From Flavobacterium chungbukense (GTDB lineage Bacteria > Bacteroidota > Bacteroidia > Flavobacteriales > Flavobacteriaceae), in the NCBI RefSeq assembly GCF_020805785.1, contig NZ_JAJGZV010000003.1, positions 769,730 to 833,729 of the forward strand: a stretch of DNA of 64,000 nucleotides. The letters are read 5' to 3'. Made by a program: the position numbers and the translations under genes. Shown piece by piece: positions 6,781-16,024 of the stretch (position 1 is its first letter; each line of letters begins with the position of its first letter). Under the pieces are notes generated by a model. It had not been told where the DNA came from, did not search any database, and saw only the letters and a list, made by a program, of their open reading frames with translations.

Positions 6781-7377
6781 TTAAAAGCTAAATTCTTTTT
6801 CTAGAACAGATAGTAATTCATTATATGAAATTAATTCATCAACCGTTGGATAATACTTTAAGTAAGTTTTAGGATTGTCAAAATAGAAACTGTTTTTGGT
6901 TTTTCCATTTCTAACATATACTTTGTATCCAACTCCGTCTACAACATGTTTTTTTATTCTAGAGATTCCTCGCTTACCTCTATCTAAATCAATTTGTGGT
7001 TTACCAAATTTGTATTTAATGGCTTCCATGTTTGGAAGAAATTCAATATTTGTAATAAGTAAATTAAGCCAAATTAATTCTGGATCTTTTGGTTTTAATT
7101 TACCAATGGTTTCTTTTGAAAAACTTATTACATCAATTTTGGTTACGGTTTTAAAATTTTTAGAATACCAAAATTTTTGAGCCACCCATTCATTTTTTTC
7201 GTTTTTAAACATTCTTAAAAAATCAATGCTTTCTGTAATTGAGTAATTTTTATAAATGCGGATTTCCTCTTGAAATCCTAATGTGTCAGGTATTTCTAAA
7301 ACTTTATTTATTTCAGAAACTTCTTGACCAAAACAATTAAAAACTATAAAAAATAATAATATGAAACAATGTTTCAT
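6781..7377 (-). CDS. Unknown exported protein between yicC and gmk
   Basis: A 198-residue protein with a cleavable signal peptide (residues 1-17, ending CFGQ) and no recognised domain. The mature part is Lys-rich, with a segment resembling short extracellular or periplasmic Bacteroidota proteins. Its ATG lies 3 bp from the yicC stop and its own stop is 25 bp from gmk, so it is expressed within the yicC-gmk operon. Insertion of an exported protein into this otherwise conserved gene pair is unusual. No function is proposed. Confidence 0.65.
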   Translation of the reverse strand: MKHCFILLFFIVFNCFGQEVSEINKVLEIPDTLGFQEEIRIYKNYSITESIDFLRMFKNEKNEWVAQKFWYSKNFKTVTKIDVISFSKETIGKLKPKDPELIWLNLLITNIEFLPNMEAIKYKFGKPQIDLDRGKRGISRIKKHVVDGVGYKVYVRNGKTKNSFYFDNPKTYLKYYPTVDELISYNELLSVLEKEFSF

Positions 7378-7379
7378 GT

Positions 7380-8240
7380 TTAAAGCACATTCAAAACTTG
7401 TTCCTTAATCTTCTCCAATTCATCTTTCATCATCACAACCAATTTCTGCATTTGAGCATGGTTAGATTTTGAACCCATTGTATTGATTTCACGACCCATT
7501 TCCTGAGTGATAAAACCAAGTTTTCTACCATTAGCTTCAGAACCATTTAAAGTTTCTAAAAAGTAATCTAAATGATTTCCTAAACGAACTTTTTCTTCAG
7601 TAATATCTAATTTTTCTAAATAATAGATCAATTCCTGCTCAAAACGGTTTTCGTCTACATTTACTTGTAATTCTGAAATTGCATTTTGTAAACGATCTTT
7701 GATTGCTTGAACGCGTTCTGGATCAAGTGCTAAAGTATCATTCATAAATTGGCGAATATTTCCAATTCTCAGATTGAATTCTTTTTCCAAAGATTGACCT
7801 TCGTCTTTTCTGAAATTCAAGATGTTTTGGAGTGCTTCGTCAATGATAACCTGAATTTGTTCCCAATCATCTTCGTCAATTTCTTCACGTTCTGTTTTTA
7901 ATGTATCAGGCATACGAACCGCCATTTTCATTAATTCAGTTTCGTCAGCATCGGGATTGACTTCTTTTAACTGTGCAATATAGTATTTTACAACAGGTAC
8001 ATTTACTTTAGTTGTAGTTTGTTCTGCGGTGTTTTCGATGTAAATCGCAAAATCAATTTTTCCTCGCTCTAATTTAGTCGAAATCTGAGTGCGTAATCCT
8101 AATTCCATTTCGCGGTAAAGCGATGGCATTCTTACATTTAGATCTAAACCTTTGCTGTTTAAGGACTTTACTTCAACTGTAATTTTTTTTGTAGGCAATT
8201 GCAAAGAAGCTTTGCCAAACCCTGTCATAGATTGTATCAT
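7380..8240 (-). CDS. yicC: YicC/YloC-family endoribonuclease
   Basis: A 286-residue protein with the hallmark MIQSMTGFGKA start, the N-terminal YicC domain (about 1-155) and the C-terminal DUF1732 domain, ending with HLDYFLETL, GRKLGFITQEMGREINTMGSKS and NHAQMQKLVVMMKDELEKIKEQVLNV. Family members are metal-dependent endoribonucleases that affect RNA turnover. It is upstream of gmk in the common order, separated by one extra gene. A TAnnTTTG box on the leftward strand at 8260-8267 is a possible promoter element. Confidence 0.92.
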   Translation of the reverse strand: MIQSMTGFGKASLQLPTKKITVEVKSLNSKGLDLNVRMPSLYREMELGLRTQISTKLERGKIDFAIYIENTAEQTTTKVNVPVVKYYIAQLKEVNPDADETELMKMAVRMPDTLKTEREEIDEDDWEQIQVIIDEALQNILNFRKDEGQSLEKEFNLRIGNIRQFMNDTLALDPERVQAIKDRLQNAISELQVNVDENRFEQELIYYLEKLDITEEKVRLGNHLDYFLETLNGSEANGRKLGFITQEMGREINTMGSKSNHAQMQKLVVMMKDELEKIKEQVLNVL

Positions 8241-8259
8241 AGAATTGAGTATAAAGGCG

Positions 8260-8267
8260 CAAAGATA
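8260..8267 (-). promoter_or_regulatory. Candidate -7 box (TATCTTTG) of yicC
   Basis: An exact TAnnTTTG match on the leftward strand, 20 bp before the yicC ATG. A matching -33 TTTG at normal spacing is not evident. Confidence 0.4.
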
Positions 8268-8334
8268 ATTAAAAGTTTGCTGCTTTGCGTTGTAAATTGT
8301 AAATCAGTTTCGTACAAATATTTCAAGACGATTC

Positions 8335-8682
8335 TTACGATAATGCTTTTATGACTTCGGTAACATTATTTTGACTGTTTCCAATATAAATTTTGCCATC
8401 AATAATAAAAACAGGACGGCTTAAGAAAGTATAATGTTCTAAAATGTATTTTTTAAAATCAGCTTCAGTCAGAGATTTGTTTTTTAAATCCATTGATTTG
8501 TACAACTGTGCTTTTTTACTAAATAAAGCTTCATAACTTCCTGAAAGTTGGTACATTTCTTCCAACTGATCTTCTGTAATTGGATCTTGTCTGATATCTT
8601 GAAAAACTAAATTGTTTTCGGGTAAGCTTTTGATAATTTTTCTGCATGTATCGCAAGAAGCTAAATAATATATTTTGTCCAT
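8335..8682 (-). CDS. ArsC/Spx-family thioredoxin-fold protein
   Basis: A 115-residue protein of the ArsC/Spx/YffB group. The redox motif is C9-D-T-C12 following the first strand, and SRPVFIIDGKIYIGN near residue 89 carries the Arg-Pro typical of arsenate reductase homologues. Members reduce arsenate, modulate RNA polymerase (Spx) or have unknown redox roles. No ars genes are nearby, so the arsenate assignment is not supported by context. It has its own intergenic region and is not obviously cotranscribed with yicC. Confidence 0.8.
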   Translation of the reverse strand: MDKIYYLASCDTCRKIIKSLPENNLVFQDIRQDPITEDQLEEMYQLSGSYEALFSKKAQLYKSMDLKNKSLTEADFKKYILEHYTFLSRPVFIIDGKIYIGNSQNNVTEVIKALS

Positions 8683-8761
8683 GATTTTTGAATTGTATTA
8701 GACTACAAAGAAAAATCATTTGAAACTTAAAAATGATTAATTTTAGAAAAAAAATAATAAT

Positions 8762-9217
8762 ATGAGTTCGGTTTTTGAAACGCAAAAAACAATTAGAGAA
8801 ATTCTCTTAAAAATCTTAGATGGACATTCTTTAGAACAATTAAACAAAATTCCGCAAGGTTTTAATAATAATATTATTTGGAATGTAGGGCATTGTGTCG
8901 CTGCGCAGCAGACATTGGTGTACAAATTATCAGGTCTTCCGACCATGGTTTCAGAAGAATTTATTTTGAAATACCGAAAAGGAACAAAACCAGAAGGAGA
9001 TGTTTCTGAAGAAGAAGTAAATGAAATTAAGACTTTGCTTTTAAGCACATTTGAAAAAACAAAAAATGATTTTGAAAGCGGTCTTTTTGTAGATTATAAT
9101 GAATATACCACCAGTATGGGATTTACATTAAGCAGCGTTCAAGACGCATTAGATTTTAATAATTATCACGAAGGAATTCATACCGGAATCGTGATGACTT
9201 TAAGAAAATTGGTTTAA
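8762..9217 (+). CDS. DinB-like four-helix-bundle protein
   Basis: A 151-residue DinB/YfiT-like protein. Helix 1 precedes NIIWNVGHCVAAQQ with a candidate metal-ligand histidine, and the C-terminal FNNYHEGIHTGIVMTLRKL holds two more histidines at the usual spacing. Members bind a divalent metal and include thiol-dependent transferases; the substrate here is unknown. It is a single-gene unit transcribed divergently from the ArsC-like gene and ends in a strong terminator shared with the convergent RlpA-like gene. Confidence 0.8.
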   Translation: MSSVFETQKTIREILLKILDGHSLEQLNKIPQGFNNNIIWNVGHCVAAQQTLVYKLSGLPTMVSEEFILKYRKGTKPEGDVSEEEVNEIKTLLLSTFEKTKNDFESGLFVDYNEYTTSMGFTLSSVQDALDFNNYHEGIHTGIVMTLRKLV

Positions 9218-9220
9218 AAT

Positions 9221-9251
9221 AAAAATCCCGCTTTTTAAAGCGGGATTTTTT
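9221..9251. terminator. Bidirectional intrinsic terminator
   Basis: A stem with ATCCCGCTT and AAGCGGGAT is flanked by five A residues on the left and seven T residues on the right. It serves the DinB-like gene rightward and the RlpA-like gene leftward. Confidence 0.9.
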
Positions 9252-9742
9252 TATTCTACTATAGTTTCGATTGTAACTTTCATTGCTCCGGCACCCTTAT
9301 TTTTGGTGATATCCATAAAAGCTCTTTTAGATAAATCGATCTCGCGGGTTTTTACAAACGGACCGCGGTCGGTAATTTTTACAATAACAAACTTTCCGTT
9401 TGCTTCGTTGGTTACTTTTACTCTAGTTCCGAAAGGAAGTTTTTTATGAGCTGCTGTATAACTGTTGTTGTTGAATCTGCTTCCGTTAGCGGTTCTTTTT
9501 CCATTAAAACGATCTGCATAGTAGGAGGCATGAGCATTTTTTTTGTATGGTCTAAGTTTTAAGCCTTTGTCTGTAAATACCGAGTCTATTGGTAATGCAA
9601 TAATATTTGGTCTTGCATTTTTTAAAGTGTCTTGGGTGATTTTTGGGTCTGTAGTAGGCTTGGTTTGGCTTATGACATAAGTAAAGCCGCTAATTAATGT
9701 GAAAGCGATTGTGGCGAATAAAATAATTTTTTTATTTCTCAT
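9251..9742 (-). CDS. rlpA: RlpA-like double-psi beta-barrel protein
   Basis: A 163-residue protein with an N-terminal hydrophobic anchor or signal (residues 4-24) and a C-terminal double-psi beta-barrel. The RlpA signature is clear: ASYYADRFNGKRTANGSRFN, LPFGTRVKVTN, KITDRGPF and REIDLSKRAF. RlpA homologues are envelope proteins; several are septal lytic transglycosylases acting on denuded glycans. It lacks a SPOR domain, so binding to denuded septal peptidoglycan is not expected from the sequence. The gene stands alone on the leftward strand. Confidence 0.87.
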   Translation of the reverse strand: MRNKKIILFATIAFTLISGFTYVISQTKPTTDPKITQDTLKNARPNIIALPIDSVFTDKGLKLRPYKKNAHASYYADRFNGKRTANGSRFNNNSYTAAHKKLPFGTRVKVTNEANGKFVIVKITDRGPFVKTREIDLSKRAFMDITKNKGAGAMKVTIETIVE

Positions 9743-9794
9743 GGGTTATTGTTTTTCAGACTTGGGGGGAGTTTGTACAAATAATATGCCGAGA

Positions 9795-9819
9795 TAAAAA
9801 AAGCCCTGTTGAAAGGGCT
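9795..9819 (-). terminator. Intrinsic terminator after the small membrane protein gene
   Basis: AGCCCT at 9802-9807 and AGGGCT at 9814-9819 form the stem; read leftward it is followed by seven T residues. Confidence 0.85.
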
Positions 9820-9831
9820 CTTAATTGGTTT

Positions 9832-10254
9832 TTAGAACCAAAGGTTCCAAGGAATTCTACTTAAAATAAGTAATAATCCTAATCCGTAAAAAATAGCAAA
9901 GGTTTTAAATTTAGCTTCGCTGTTGATTAATTTTTTATGTTTAGACCATCCAATAGTAATTAGGACAATTGCAATAAGATTAATAAGTGGGTGCTCTAAT
10001 GATGTTAATCTAAGTTCTGCATTTGACATTTGACCAAAAGCAGCTTTCCCTAACGGAGAAACAAAATATAGTATTAAACCAATTAATAGCTGAGTGTGAG
10101 TTCCAATTAAAGCAAATAAAGCAATTTTTCGATCTTTAGCTGTAAACTCTTTTTTTGATGTTACTCCGATGATGGCATTTACCACTGCAACTAGCAAAAG
10201 AAGCAATGCTAAGTATGCCCAGCCAGAGTGAAATTTTTGTAGAAAATTATACAT
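9832..10254 (-). CDS. Four-TM membrane protein with conserved histidines, function unknown
   Basis: A 140-residue integral membrane protein. Four hydrophobic segments lie near residues 11-30, 43-62, 84-103 and 118-136. Histidines occur in KFHSGWAYLAL, ALIGTHTQLLIGL, LEHPLIN and WSKHKK, two of them at membrane edges, which could bind haem or metal; this is inference. The chosen ATG at 10254 starts MYNFLQKFHSG; an earlier in-frame start would add a Cys-rich leader without support. It is flanked by terminators on both sides and is a single-gene unit. Confidence 0.7.
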   Translation of the reverse strand: MYNFLQKFHSGWAYLALLLLLVAVVNAIIGVTSKKEFTAKDRKIALFALIGTHTQLLIGLILYFVSPLGKAAFGQMSNAELRLTSLEHPLINLIAIVLITIGWSKHKKLINSEAKFKTFAIFYGLGLLLILSRIPWNLWF

Positions 10255-10300
10255 AAACCTTGTTTTTTGTTTGAAACAAATATAGCAAAAATGACTAAAA

Positions 10301-10337
10301 AAAAACGGCATTAAACTTAAAAGTCAATGCCGTTTTT
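10301..10337 (-). terminator. Intrinsic terminator of the TonB receptor gene
   Basis: A perfect 12-bp stem (AAAAACGGCATT with AATGCCGTTTTT) followed leftward by a long T run. It lies between the receptor stop and the next leftward gene. Confidence 0.88.
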
Positions 10338-10358
10338 ATTATTTAGGATGGTTCTTTA

Positions 10359-13300
10359 TTAGTTGAAAGAATATCTAGCTCCAACTTGCATTTGCCATCT
10401 TGATGATTGTAAACCTACGTCATCAATTTGATTTTTAACAGTACTTGTAGTATTTGGATTATAAGTAAATGTTGGGGTTGTTCCGTTTGGTAAGAATCCA
10501 CTGTGTCTAAGAACTAAGATCTGATCGTTTGACATAAAGTATCTTCTTCCCCAGTTTTTGTTTAACAAATTTGTAAAGTTAAAGATATCAGCTGTAAATT
10601 CTAATTTATGGCTTTTCTTGTTAACATTGATTGAGAATTCCTGAGCAATTTTCACATCTATAACATGACTCCAGTCTAAACGATCTCCGTTACGTTCTGC
10701 ATATTTACCTCTTCTGCTGTTTAAATATTTATCATTAGAGATAAAACTATTAAAAGCTTCCCATTGTTGATCTGCTGTCATTGTTGCAGTAGGAGTGAAA
10801 ACTATTTCGTTTTTGTTAGCAGGAACATAGATTAATGCTGAAGCTGCAAAAGTATCACGCAATAAGTTACCAGCGTCATCATAAACATAGCTAAAAGGAG
10901 TTCCTTGAGTACCTTCGTAATAAAGACCAATCGTAGTTTTAATTGATTTATTCCATTTGAATTTTATAGAAGAATTAGCAAGTACTCTTGATCCTTGATC
11001 AAAATCCGATCTAGATACTCCAGAAATTGCATTTGAACCATTAACAGTTTCGATGAATTGCCATTGTGAACTGTTTTGAGAACTTGTTGCATCCATCCAA
11101 ACATATGACTCTCCATAAGCATAAGTTGCTGAAATATTTGCGTCAATAAAATCTGATGTGAAGTTCTTAGATACGGTAAAGTTTGTGTTCCATGAACTTC
11201 CTGCTTTTTTATTAGATGCTAAATAAATACCTTGGTAAGTATTATCGATACGAACATTTCCATTGTATCTTGGTCTGTTGTCTGCTCCTGTTAAATTAGT
11301 TACAGGTGCATCAATGTTTAAGTTTTGGTATTGGATTGAGTTAAGGTTTTCATTCCAAATTGCCTCAGCAGATAGTATCCAGCCAGCACCTAATTTACGA
11401 TCGAAAGCTAAGCTAGTTTTTAAAACTTGTGGAAGTTTAAAATCTTTAGCAAATAAATCGATATTTCCACCCACTTGTCCACTTCCAGGTAATGGAGCTG
11501 AAGGAACACCACTTAATTGGCTATCAATATTAGTGTTAGGATTGAAGTTTGGTGTAGGAGTAGCAGTAGAATTGTTTATCAGGATACTGTTTTGAGAAAT
11601 ACCGTTATTATTGTATGCTCCACCAGGCCATACTAATGGAACTCTTGATGTAAAAACACCAATACCTCCTCTAACCTGAGTTTCTTTATCTCCGTTTACG
11701 TCGTAGTTGAATCCGATTCTTGGAGAGAAGTGAACAGTGCTTTTAATTGGCTGACCAACTTTTGCTCCTTTTAAATCTTTTCCTTTAGCTTCCAATAGGC
11801 CAATTGTTCTTGTATTAAAATCTTCATTCACAAGTCCATCATACCATACTGGCATATCAGCTCTTACGCCAACATTTAAGCGAAAGTTGTCAGATATTCT
11901 AATATTGTCCTGAACATATAAACCAAATTGATTCATATTGAAATCAGCAGCTCCTTTAGAATCATCTCCTGAACCACCATATAATGAATATCCTAAACGG
12001 TAACGGTATGCCTTAACTCCACCCATGAAATCGCTTACGCTATTGAAATCATACGCTCCGTAGTTTCTATTGATAAATACGTTTTTAGCGTGAGATAATT
12101 CATTGTGAGTACCAATTAAAATATTATGTTTACCCAAATTAATTTCAAAGTTATCAGTGATAGTTAAGACTCTTTGATTTAATAAGTTTGCTGTCGAACT
12201 TGCTTCAGATCCAAAATAAATCGTTGCACCAACACCATCTCTAATAGTTACCGTTGGGAATGGATCTCCAGACGCATCTCTATCATCATTTACAGTTGTG
12301 TATCCAACAACTAAGTTATTCGAAAATTTATTATTGAATCTAGTGTTTAATTCTAACGATGCTGAATTTGTAACAGACTCAAAAGATTGAGCACCGTTCA
12401 AGAAATTAATTGCAGTGTTTGAAGAACGGAATGGAGAAAAGTTTGTAGCTTTTACATAACTGTTTTTAACAGATAATTTATTGTTATCATTAATGTTCCA
12501 GTCAATTTTAGCAATTAACTTATCACTTGTCAATGATAATTTATTATTTTGATATGTTCCAGGGTTGTAACCATATGTATTTATTAAAAAATTACTTAAA
12601 GTCTCTAACCCTGCAGCTTTTGTAGTTCCTGTGTAATTTGCAATATCAAAAGGCTGTGGTGTATCATTCTCCTGTTTTTCATAGTTAATGAAATAGAATA
12701 ATTTATCTTTTAAAATTGCTCCTCCAGCTCTAACACCATATGTTTGTGCTGTAAAATCACCCAATCGTTTTCTCTCGACACCGCTTCCGCTGCGTGTTGG
12801 AGTCTTTCCTGCCAAAGATTGGTCTCTGTATAAGAAATAAGCAGAACCATCAAAGTTATTTGTTCCAGAACGTGTAATAGCACTAATTGCTCCTCCAGCG
12901 AATCCTGATAATTTTACGTCGTAAGGAGAAACACTCACTTGAAATTGCTCAATCGCATCTAATGAAATTGGAGAAACTCCTGTTTGTCCACCGTTTGTTC
13001 CGTTTGCAGCTAATCCGAAAACGTCATTGTTTACAGCTCCATCAATATAAATTGCATTGAATCTGTTATTTTGTCCGCCGATTGAGATTACATCATCTCC
13101 ACGTAATTGTGCTTGTGGTGTAAGTCTTGCAAAGTCAGCAATATTTCTTGATAAAGATGGCAATTCGTTGATCTTGTCGTGATCAATAATTGTTTGAGCT
13201 CCAGTCTTTTTAGAGTTAAAAGTTGGATCTTTTTTAGCAACAACTACAACCTCGCTAAGTTGGCTTGTTTCGTCTTTTAAAACAACTTTTAAATTTTTTG

Positions 13301-13607
13301 AATCACCAAGTTGTAAATAAACTCCTGATTCTGTGTAGGTTGTGAAACCAATAAAGGTTACTTCAATTTTGTAAGGACCACCAACACGCATGTTAGAGAT
13401 TCTAAAGTGACCATCAAAATCCGTTGTGGTTGAGTAACGGCTACCTGAAGCCTCATGAACTGCAAGAATCGTTGCTCCTGGAAGGGACTTGTTTTGCGAA
13501 TCATATACAACACCATTAATAGAAGATGTTGTATTACCTTGCGCATAAATATCTCCTGCATAAATAAACGCTAAAAGCAGTAAGAGAAACTTTGACAATT
13601 TTTTCAT
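10359..13607 (-). CDS. Oar-like TonB-dependent outer-membrane receptor
   Basis: A 1082-residue outer-membrane protein. Residues 1-22 are a signal peptide, about 27-112 a carboxypeptidase-regulatory-like domain (INGVVYDSQNKSLPGATI, DFDGHFRISNM), about 130-245 a TonB plug including ADFARLTPQAQ and IYIDGAVNNDVFG, and the rest a 22-strand-type barrel ending in ARYSFN. The plug resembles Oar proteins more than SusC, and no SusD-like gene lies nearby, so a polysaccharide-utilisation role is not indicated. The ligand may be a peptide, lipid or siderophore. It is monocistronic with a 319-bp upstream region and its own terminator. Confidence 0.88.
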   Translation of the reverse strand: MKKLSKFLLLLLAFIYAGDIYAQGNTTSSINGVVYDSQNKSLPGATILAVHEASGSRYSTTTDFDGHFRISNMRVGGPYKIEVTFIGFTTYTESGVYLQLGDSKNLKVVLKDETSQLSEVVVVAKKDPTFNSKKTGAQTIIDHDKINELPSLSRNIADFARLTPQAQLRGDDVISIGGQNNRFNAIYIDGAVNNDVFGLAANGTNGGQTGVSPISLDAIEQFQVSVSPYDVKLSGFAGGAISAITRSGTNNFDGSAYFLYRDQSLAGKTPTRSGSGVERKRLGDFTAQTYGVRAGGAILKDKLFYFINYEKQENDTPQPFDIANYTGTTKAAGLETLSNFLINTYGYNPGTYQNNKLSLTSDKLIAKIDWNINDNNKLSVKNSYVKATNFSPFRSSNTAINFLNGAQSFESVTNSASLELNTRFNNKFSNNLVVGYTTVNDDRDASGDPFPTVTIRDGVGATIYFGSEASSTANLLNQRVLTITDNFEINLGKHNILIGTHNELSHAKNVFINRNYGAYDFNSVSDFMGGVKAYRYRLGYSLYGGSGDDSKGAADFNMNQFGLYVQDNIRISDNFRLNVGVRADMPVWYDGLVNEDFNTRTIGLLEAKGKDLKGAKVGQPIKSTVHFSPRIGFNYDVNGDKETQVRGGIGVFTSRVPLVWPGGAYNNNGISQNSILINNSTATPTPNFNPNTNIDSQLSGVPSAPLPGSGQVGGNIDLFAKDFKLPQVLKTSLAFDRKLGAGWILSAEAIWNENLNSIQYQNLNIDAPVTNLTGADNRPRYNGNVRIDNTYQGIYLASNKKAGSSWNTNFTVSKNFTSDFIDANISATYAYGESYVWMDATSSQNSSQWQFIETVNGSNAISGVSRSDFDQGSRVLANSSIKFKWNKSIKTTIGLYYEGTQGTPFSYVYDDAGNLLRDTFAASALIYVPANKNEIVFTPTATMTADQQWEAFNSFISNDKYLNSRRGKYAERNGDRLDWSHVIDVKIAQEFSINVNKKSHKLEFTADIFNFTNLLNKNWGRRYFMSNDQILVLRHSGFLPNGTTPTFTYNPNTTSTVKNQIDDVGLQSSRWQMQVGARYSFN

Positions 13608-13926
13608 CTGTTTTGTTATTTGTTTTTGGCAAAATTATAACAATTAACTCAGATAATGTTATCGAAATGTTAAGAAAAATAACTTTTGTCTTTTGTGTTG
13701 CGCATTAAAATGAATTTTTCTTTTTTACATAAAAAAAACGTTGTTTTTTTGAATTTATGTAAAGCTTTTTTGTTAATTATGTAATTATTTGAATTATGTT
13801 GTAAGCTTAAACGTGCAAATTGCCGATATTTTTCATGTTTTTGTCGGTATTTTATGAAAAAAAACGTCTTAATTTAGGTTAAATTAAGACGTTCCAAAGT
13901 GTTATGAAATTTGTAAATTTTACTTT
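13608..13926. other. Intergenic region between pgi and the TonB receptor gene
   Basis: This 319-bp AT-rich stretch holds the pgi terminator at 13861-13893 and the upstream region of the receptor. A leftward TAATTTTG box at 13630-13637, 23 bp before the receptor ATG, is a candidate -7 element; no -33 match is clear. The long leader with runs of T may include a regulatory region, but I see no known riboswitch. Confidence 0.5.
13861..13893 (-). terminator. Intrinsic terminator of pgi
   Basis: A 14-bp stem at 13863-13876 and 13880-13893 with a 3-nt loop; read leftward it is followed by a T-rich stretch of about eight T. Confidence 0.88.
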
Positions 13927-15570
13927 TTACTTATTTTTCAAAAAGTGATTTAGCAAGAAAGAAGTCGAACTGTCATGTGTTTTAACAGTTTTAGAATTAA
14001 TCTCATCTAAGATAGAATTAGCCAATTGTTTTCCTAATTCAACTCCCCATTGATCAAAACTGAAAATGTTCCAAATGATTCCCTGAGTGAAAATTTTATG
14101 TTCGTATAAAGCAATTAACGATCCTAAACTTTTTGGAGTTAGTTTTTGAATTAGGATTGTATTGGTTGGTTTGTTTCCTGTAAAAACTTTAAAAGGCAAT
14201 AAATAAGATGCTTTTTCGGCTGAAAGTCCTTGTTTGTCAAATTCTGCTTGAACTTGCGCTGGAGTTTTTCCGTTCATTAAAGCTTCTGTTTGAGCAAAAA
14301 AGTTCGACATCAATTTATCATGATGATCTTCGTTTCCGTAAAGAGGTTTTACAAAACCGATAAAATCTGTTGGAATTCTTTTTGTTCCTTGGTGAATTAA
14401 TTGGAAGAAAGCATGTTGCGAATTTGTTCCTGGTTCTCCCCAGATAATAGTTCCCGTTTGGTAATTAACTGGTTTTCCGTCGCGGCCAACACTTTTTCCG
14501 TTGCTTTCCATAGTTGCTTGTTGCAAATAAGGAGCTAATTTTGATAAATATTGTGTATAAGGAATCAACGCTTCACTTTCAGCACCATAAAAATTATTGT
14601 ACCAAACACTTAATAAAGCTAAAATTACCGGAATGTTTTGGTCTAGTTCTGTTGATTTGAAATGCTCGTCCATTTCGTTTGCTCCAACTAATAATTGGTT
14701 GTAGTTTTCAAATCCAATGGCCAAAGCGATACTTAAACCAACAGCACTCCAAAGAGAAAATCTCCCTCCAACCCAATCCCACATAGGGAAAACGTTGTCT
14801 GGATTAATTCCGAATTCTGTTACATTTTTAATGTTTGTAGAAACCGCTGCAAAGTGTTTTGCAATATCTTCCTGAGAAGCCGATTTTAAAAACCATTCTT
14901 TAATTGTTTCCGAGTTTGAAAGCGTTTCTTGCGTTGTAAATGTTTTAGAAACAATTACAAATAAAGTCGTTTCAGGATTTAATTTCTTGATGATTTCGTT
15001 TACGTGATCTCCGTCAACGTTTGAAACGAAATGCAGATTTAAGTGGTTTTTGTAAAACTGTAAAGCTTCAACCGCCATAACTGGACCAAGGTCAGAACCA
15101 CCAATTCCGATATTTACAACATCAGTAAAAGCTTTTCCGGTATATCCTTTTCTTTGTCCTGAAATTACTTCTTCAGTAAATTTTTTAATTTTATTTTTTA
15201 CTTCGTAAACTTCTGGAATTACATTTTCTCCATCCACTTTAATTACTGCCGATTCTGGAGCGCGTAAAGCCGTATGAAGAACTGCACGATTCTCTGTTTT
15301 GTTAATTAATTCACCTCCAAAATAATCAGCGATTGCATCTTTTAATCCGATTGAATTTGCTAATTCTAATAAAAGCGAAATAGTTTCCTGACTGATATTG
15401 TTTTTAGAATAATCTACAAGGAAATCTTTCCATTGCAAATTGAATTTTTCAGCGCGGGCACTATCTTGTTGAAACAATTCTTGTATGGTGGTTTCGTGAA
15501 TTGCGTTATAGTGGTTTTGCAGATTTTTCCACGCTTCAGTCCCAGTTGGGTTTGTTGTGTTTAAAGCCAT
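13927..15570 (-). CDS. pgi: Glucose-6-phosphate isomerase
   Basis: A 547-residue phosphoglucose isomerase interconverting glucose 6-phosphate and fructose 6-phosphate. Complete family motifs include [43 protein letters not shown], the active-site [11 protein letters not shown] segment and the C-terminal signature [27 protein letters not shown] (shown only in part in the literature pattern). Length is normal for the bacterial enzyme. It is a single-gene unit with its own terminator. Confidence 0.97.
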   Translation of the reverse strand: MALNTTNPTGTEAWKNLQNHYNAIHETTIQELFQQDSARAEKFNLQWKDFLVDYSKNNISQETISLLLELANSIGLKDAIADYFGGELINKTENRAVLHTALRAPESAVIKVDGENVIPEVYEVKNKIKKFTEEVISGQRKGYTGKAFTDVVNIGIGGSDLGPVMAVEALQFYKNHLNLHFVSNVDGDHVNEIIKKLNPETTLFVIVSKTFTTQETLSNSETIKEWFLKSASQEDIAKHFAAVSTNIKNVTEFGINPDNVFPMWDWVGGRFSLWSAVGLSIALAIGFENYNQLLVGANEMDEHFKSTELDQNIPVILALLSVWYNNFYGAESEALIPYTQYLSKLAPYLQQATMESNGKSVGRDGKPVNYQTGTIIWGEPGTNSQHAFFQLIHQGTKRIPTDFIGFVKPLYGNEDHHDKLMSNFFAQTEALMNGKTPAQVQAEFDKQGLSAEKASYLLPFKVFTGNKPTNTILIQKLTPKSLGSLIALYEHKIFTQGIIWNIFSFDQWGVELGKQLANSILDEINSKTVKTHDSSTSFLLNHFLKNK

Positions 15571-15673
15571 TTTTATCTATAATTGAGTTTGTTCTTTGAA
15601 ACACAAAAATACTGAAATAACTTTTAAAAGGGGAACGGTTCACGATTATATAACAATTAGTTACGAAAACGTT

Positions 15674-16015
15674 TTATGGATTCTGAGTTTGGATTTTTGT
15701 ACTTATGATAATAGCGCCATTGTTTTCTTTTTCATTGTATATAATACGACTGCTATTTTCATTTAAAAAATTTAAACTGCTAATGTCTGATCTTTTAAAG
15801 GGTAATCTAATAGTGTCTTTGCTTTTGTCATATTTAAAGGGAATTCCATCAATTACAATTAATGGAGACTTTCCTATCTGATTTTCTTTAAAAGCTTTAT
15901 TGATGAATTCTAAAACAAAATATTTATTTTCTTTGGTATCATTTAAAACAAAAGCTTTCGGTTTAGAACATCCAATTAAGATAATAGAAATTGATACTAA
16001 TAAAATGGATTTCAT
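15674..16015 (-). CDS. Small lipoprotein resembling a TonB-plug fragment
   Basis: A 113-residue lipoprotein with signal peptide and lipobox ending at Cys16 (ILIGC). The mature part has the order SPLIVIDGIPF, then DISSLNFLNENSSRIIYNE, then NNGAIIISTK. This matches the pattern of the TonB receptor plug (VIDGVP, then a conserved Ala-Tyr-Gly region, then GVIIITTK), yet without a barrel. Such stand-alone plug-like proteins are common in Bacteroidota and have unclear roles. It is 10 bp downstream of the next gene and probably cotranscribed with it. Confidence 0.6.
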   Translation of the reverse strand: MKSILLVSISIILIGCSKPKAFVLNDTKENKYFVLEFINKAFKENQIGKSPLIVIDGIPFKYDKSKDTIRLPFKRSDISSLNFLNENSSRIIYNEKENNGAIIISTKIQTQNP

Positions 16016-16024
16016 AATTTAAGT

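Noticed and set aside
8335..8682. Arsenic resistance locus
   Set aside because: Only an ArsC/Spx-type gene is present; no arsenite pump or ArsR regulator is nearby.
10359..13607. Polysaccharide-utilisation locus
   Set aside because: The receptor is Oar-like, with no SusD partner or glycoside hydrolases close by.
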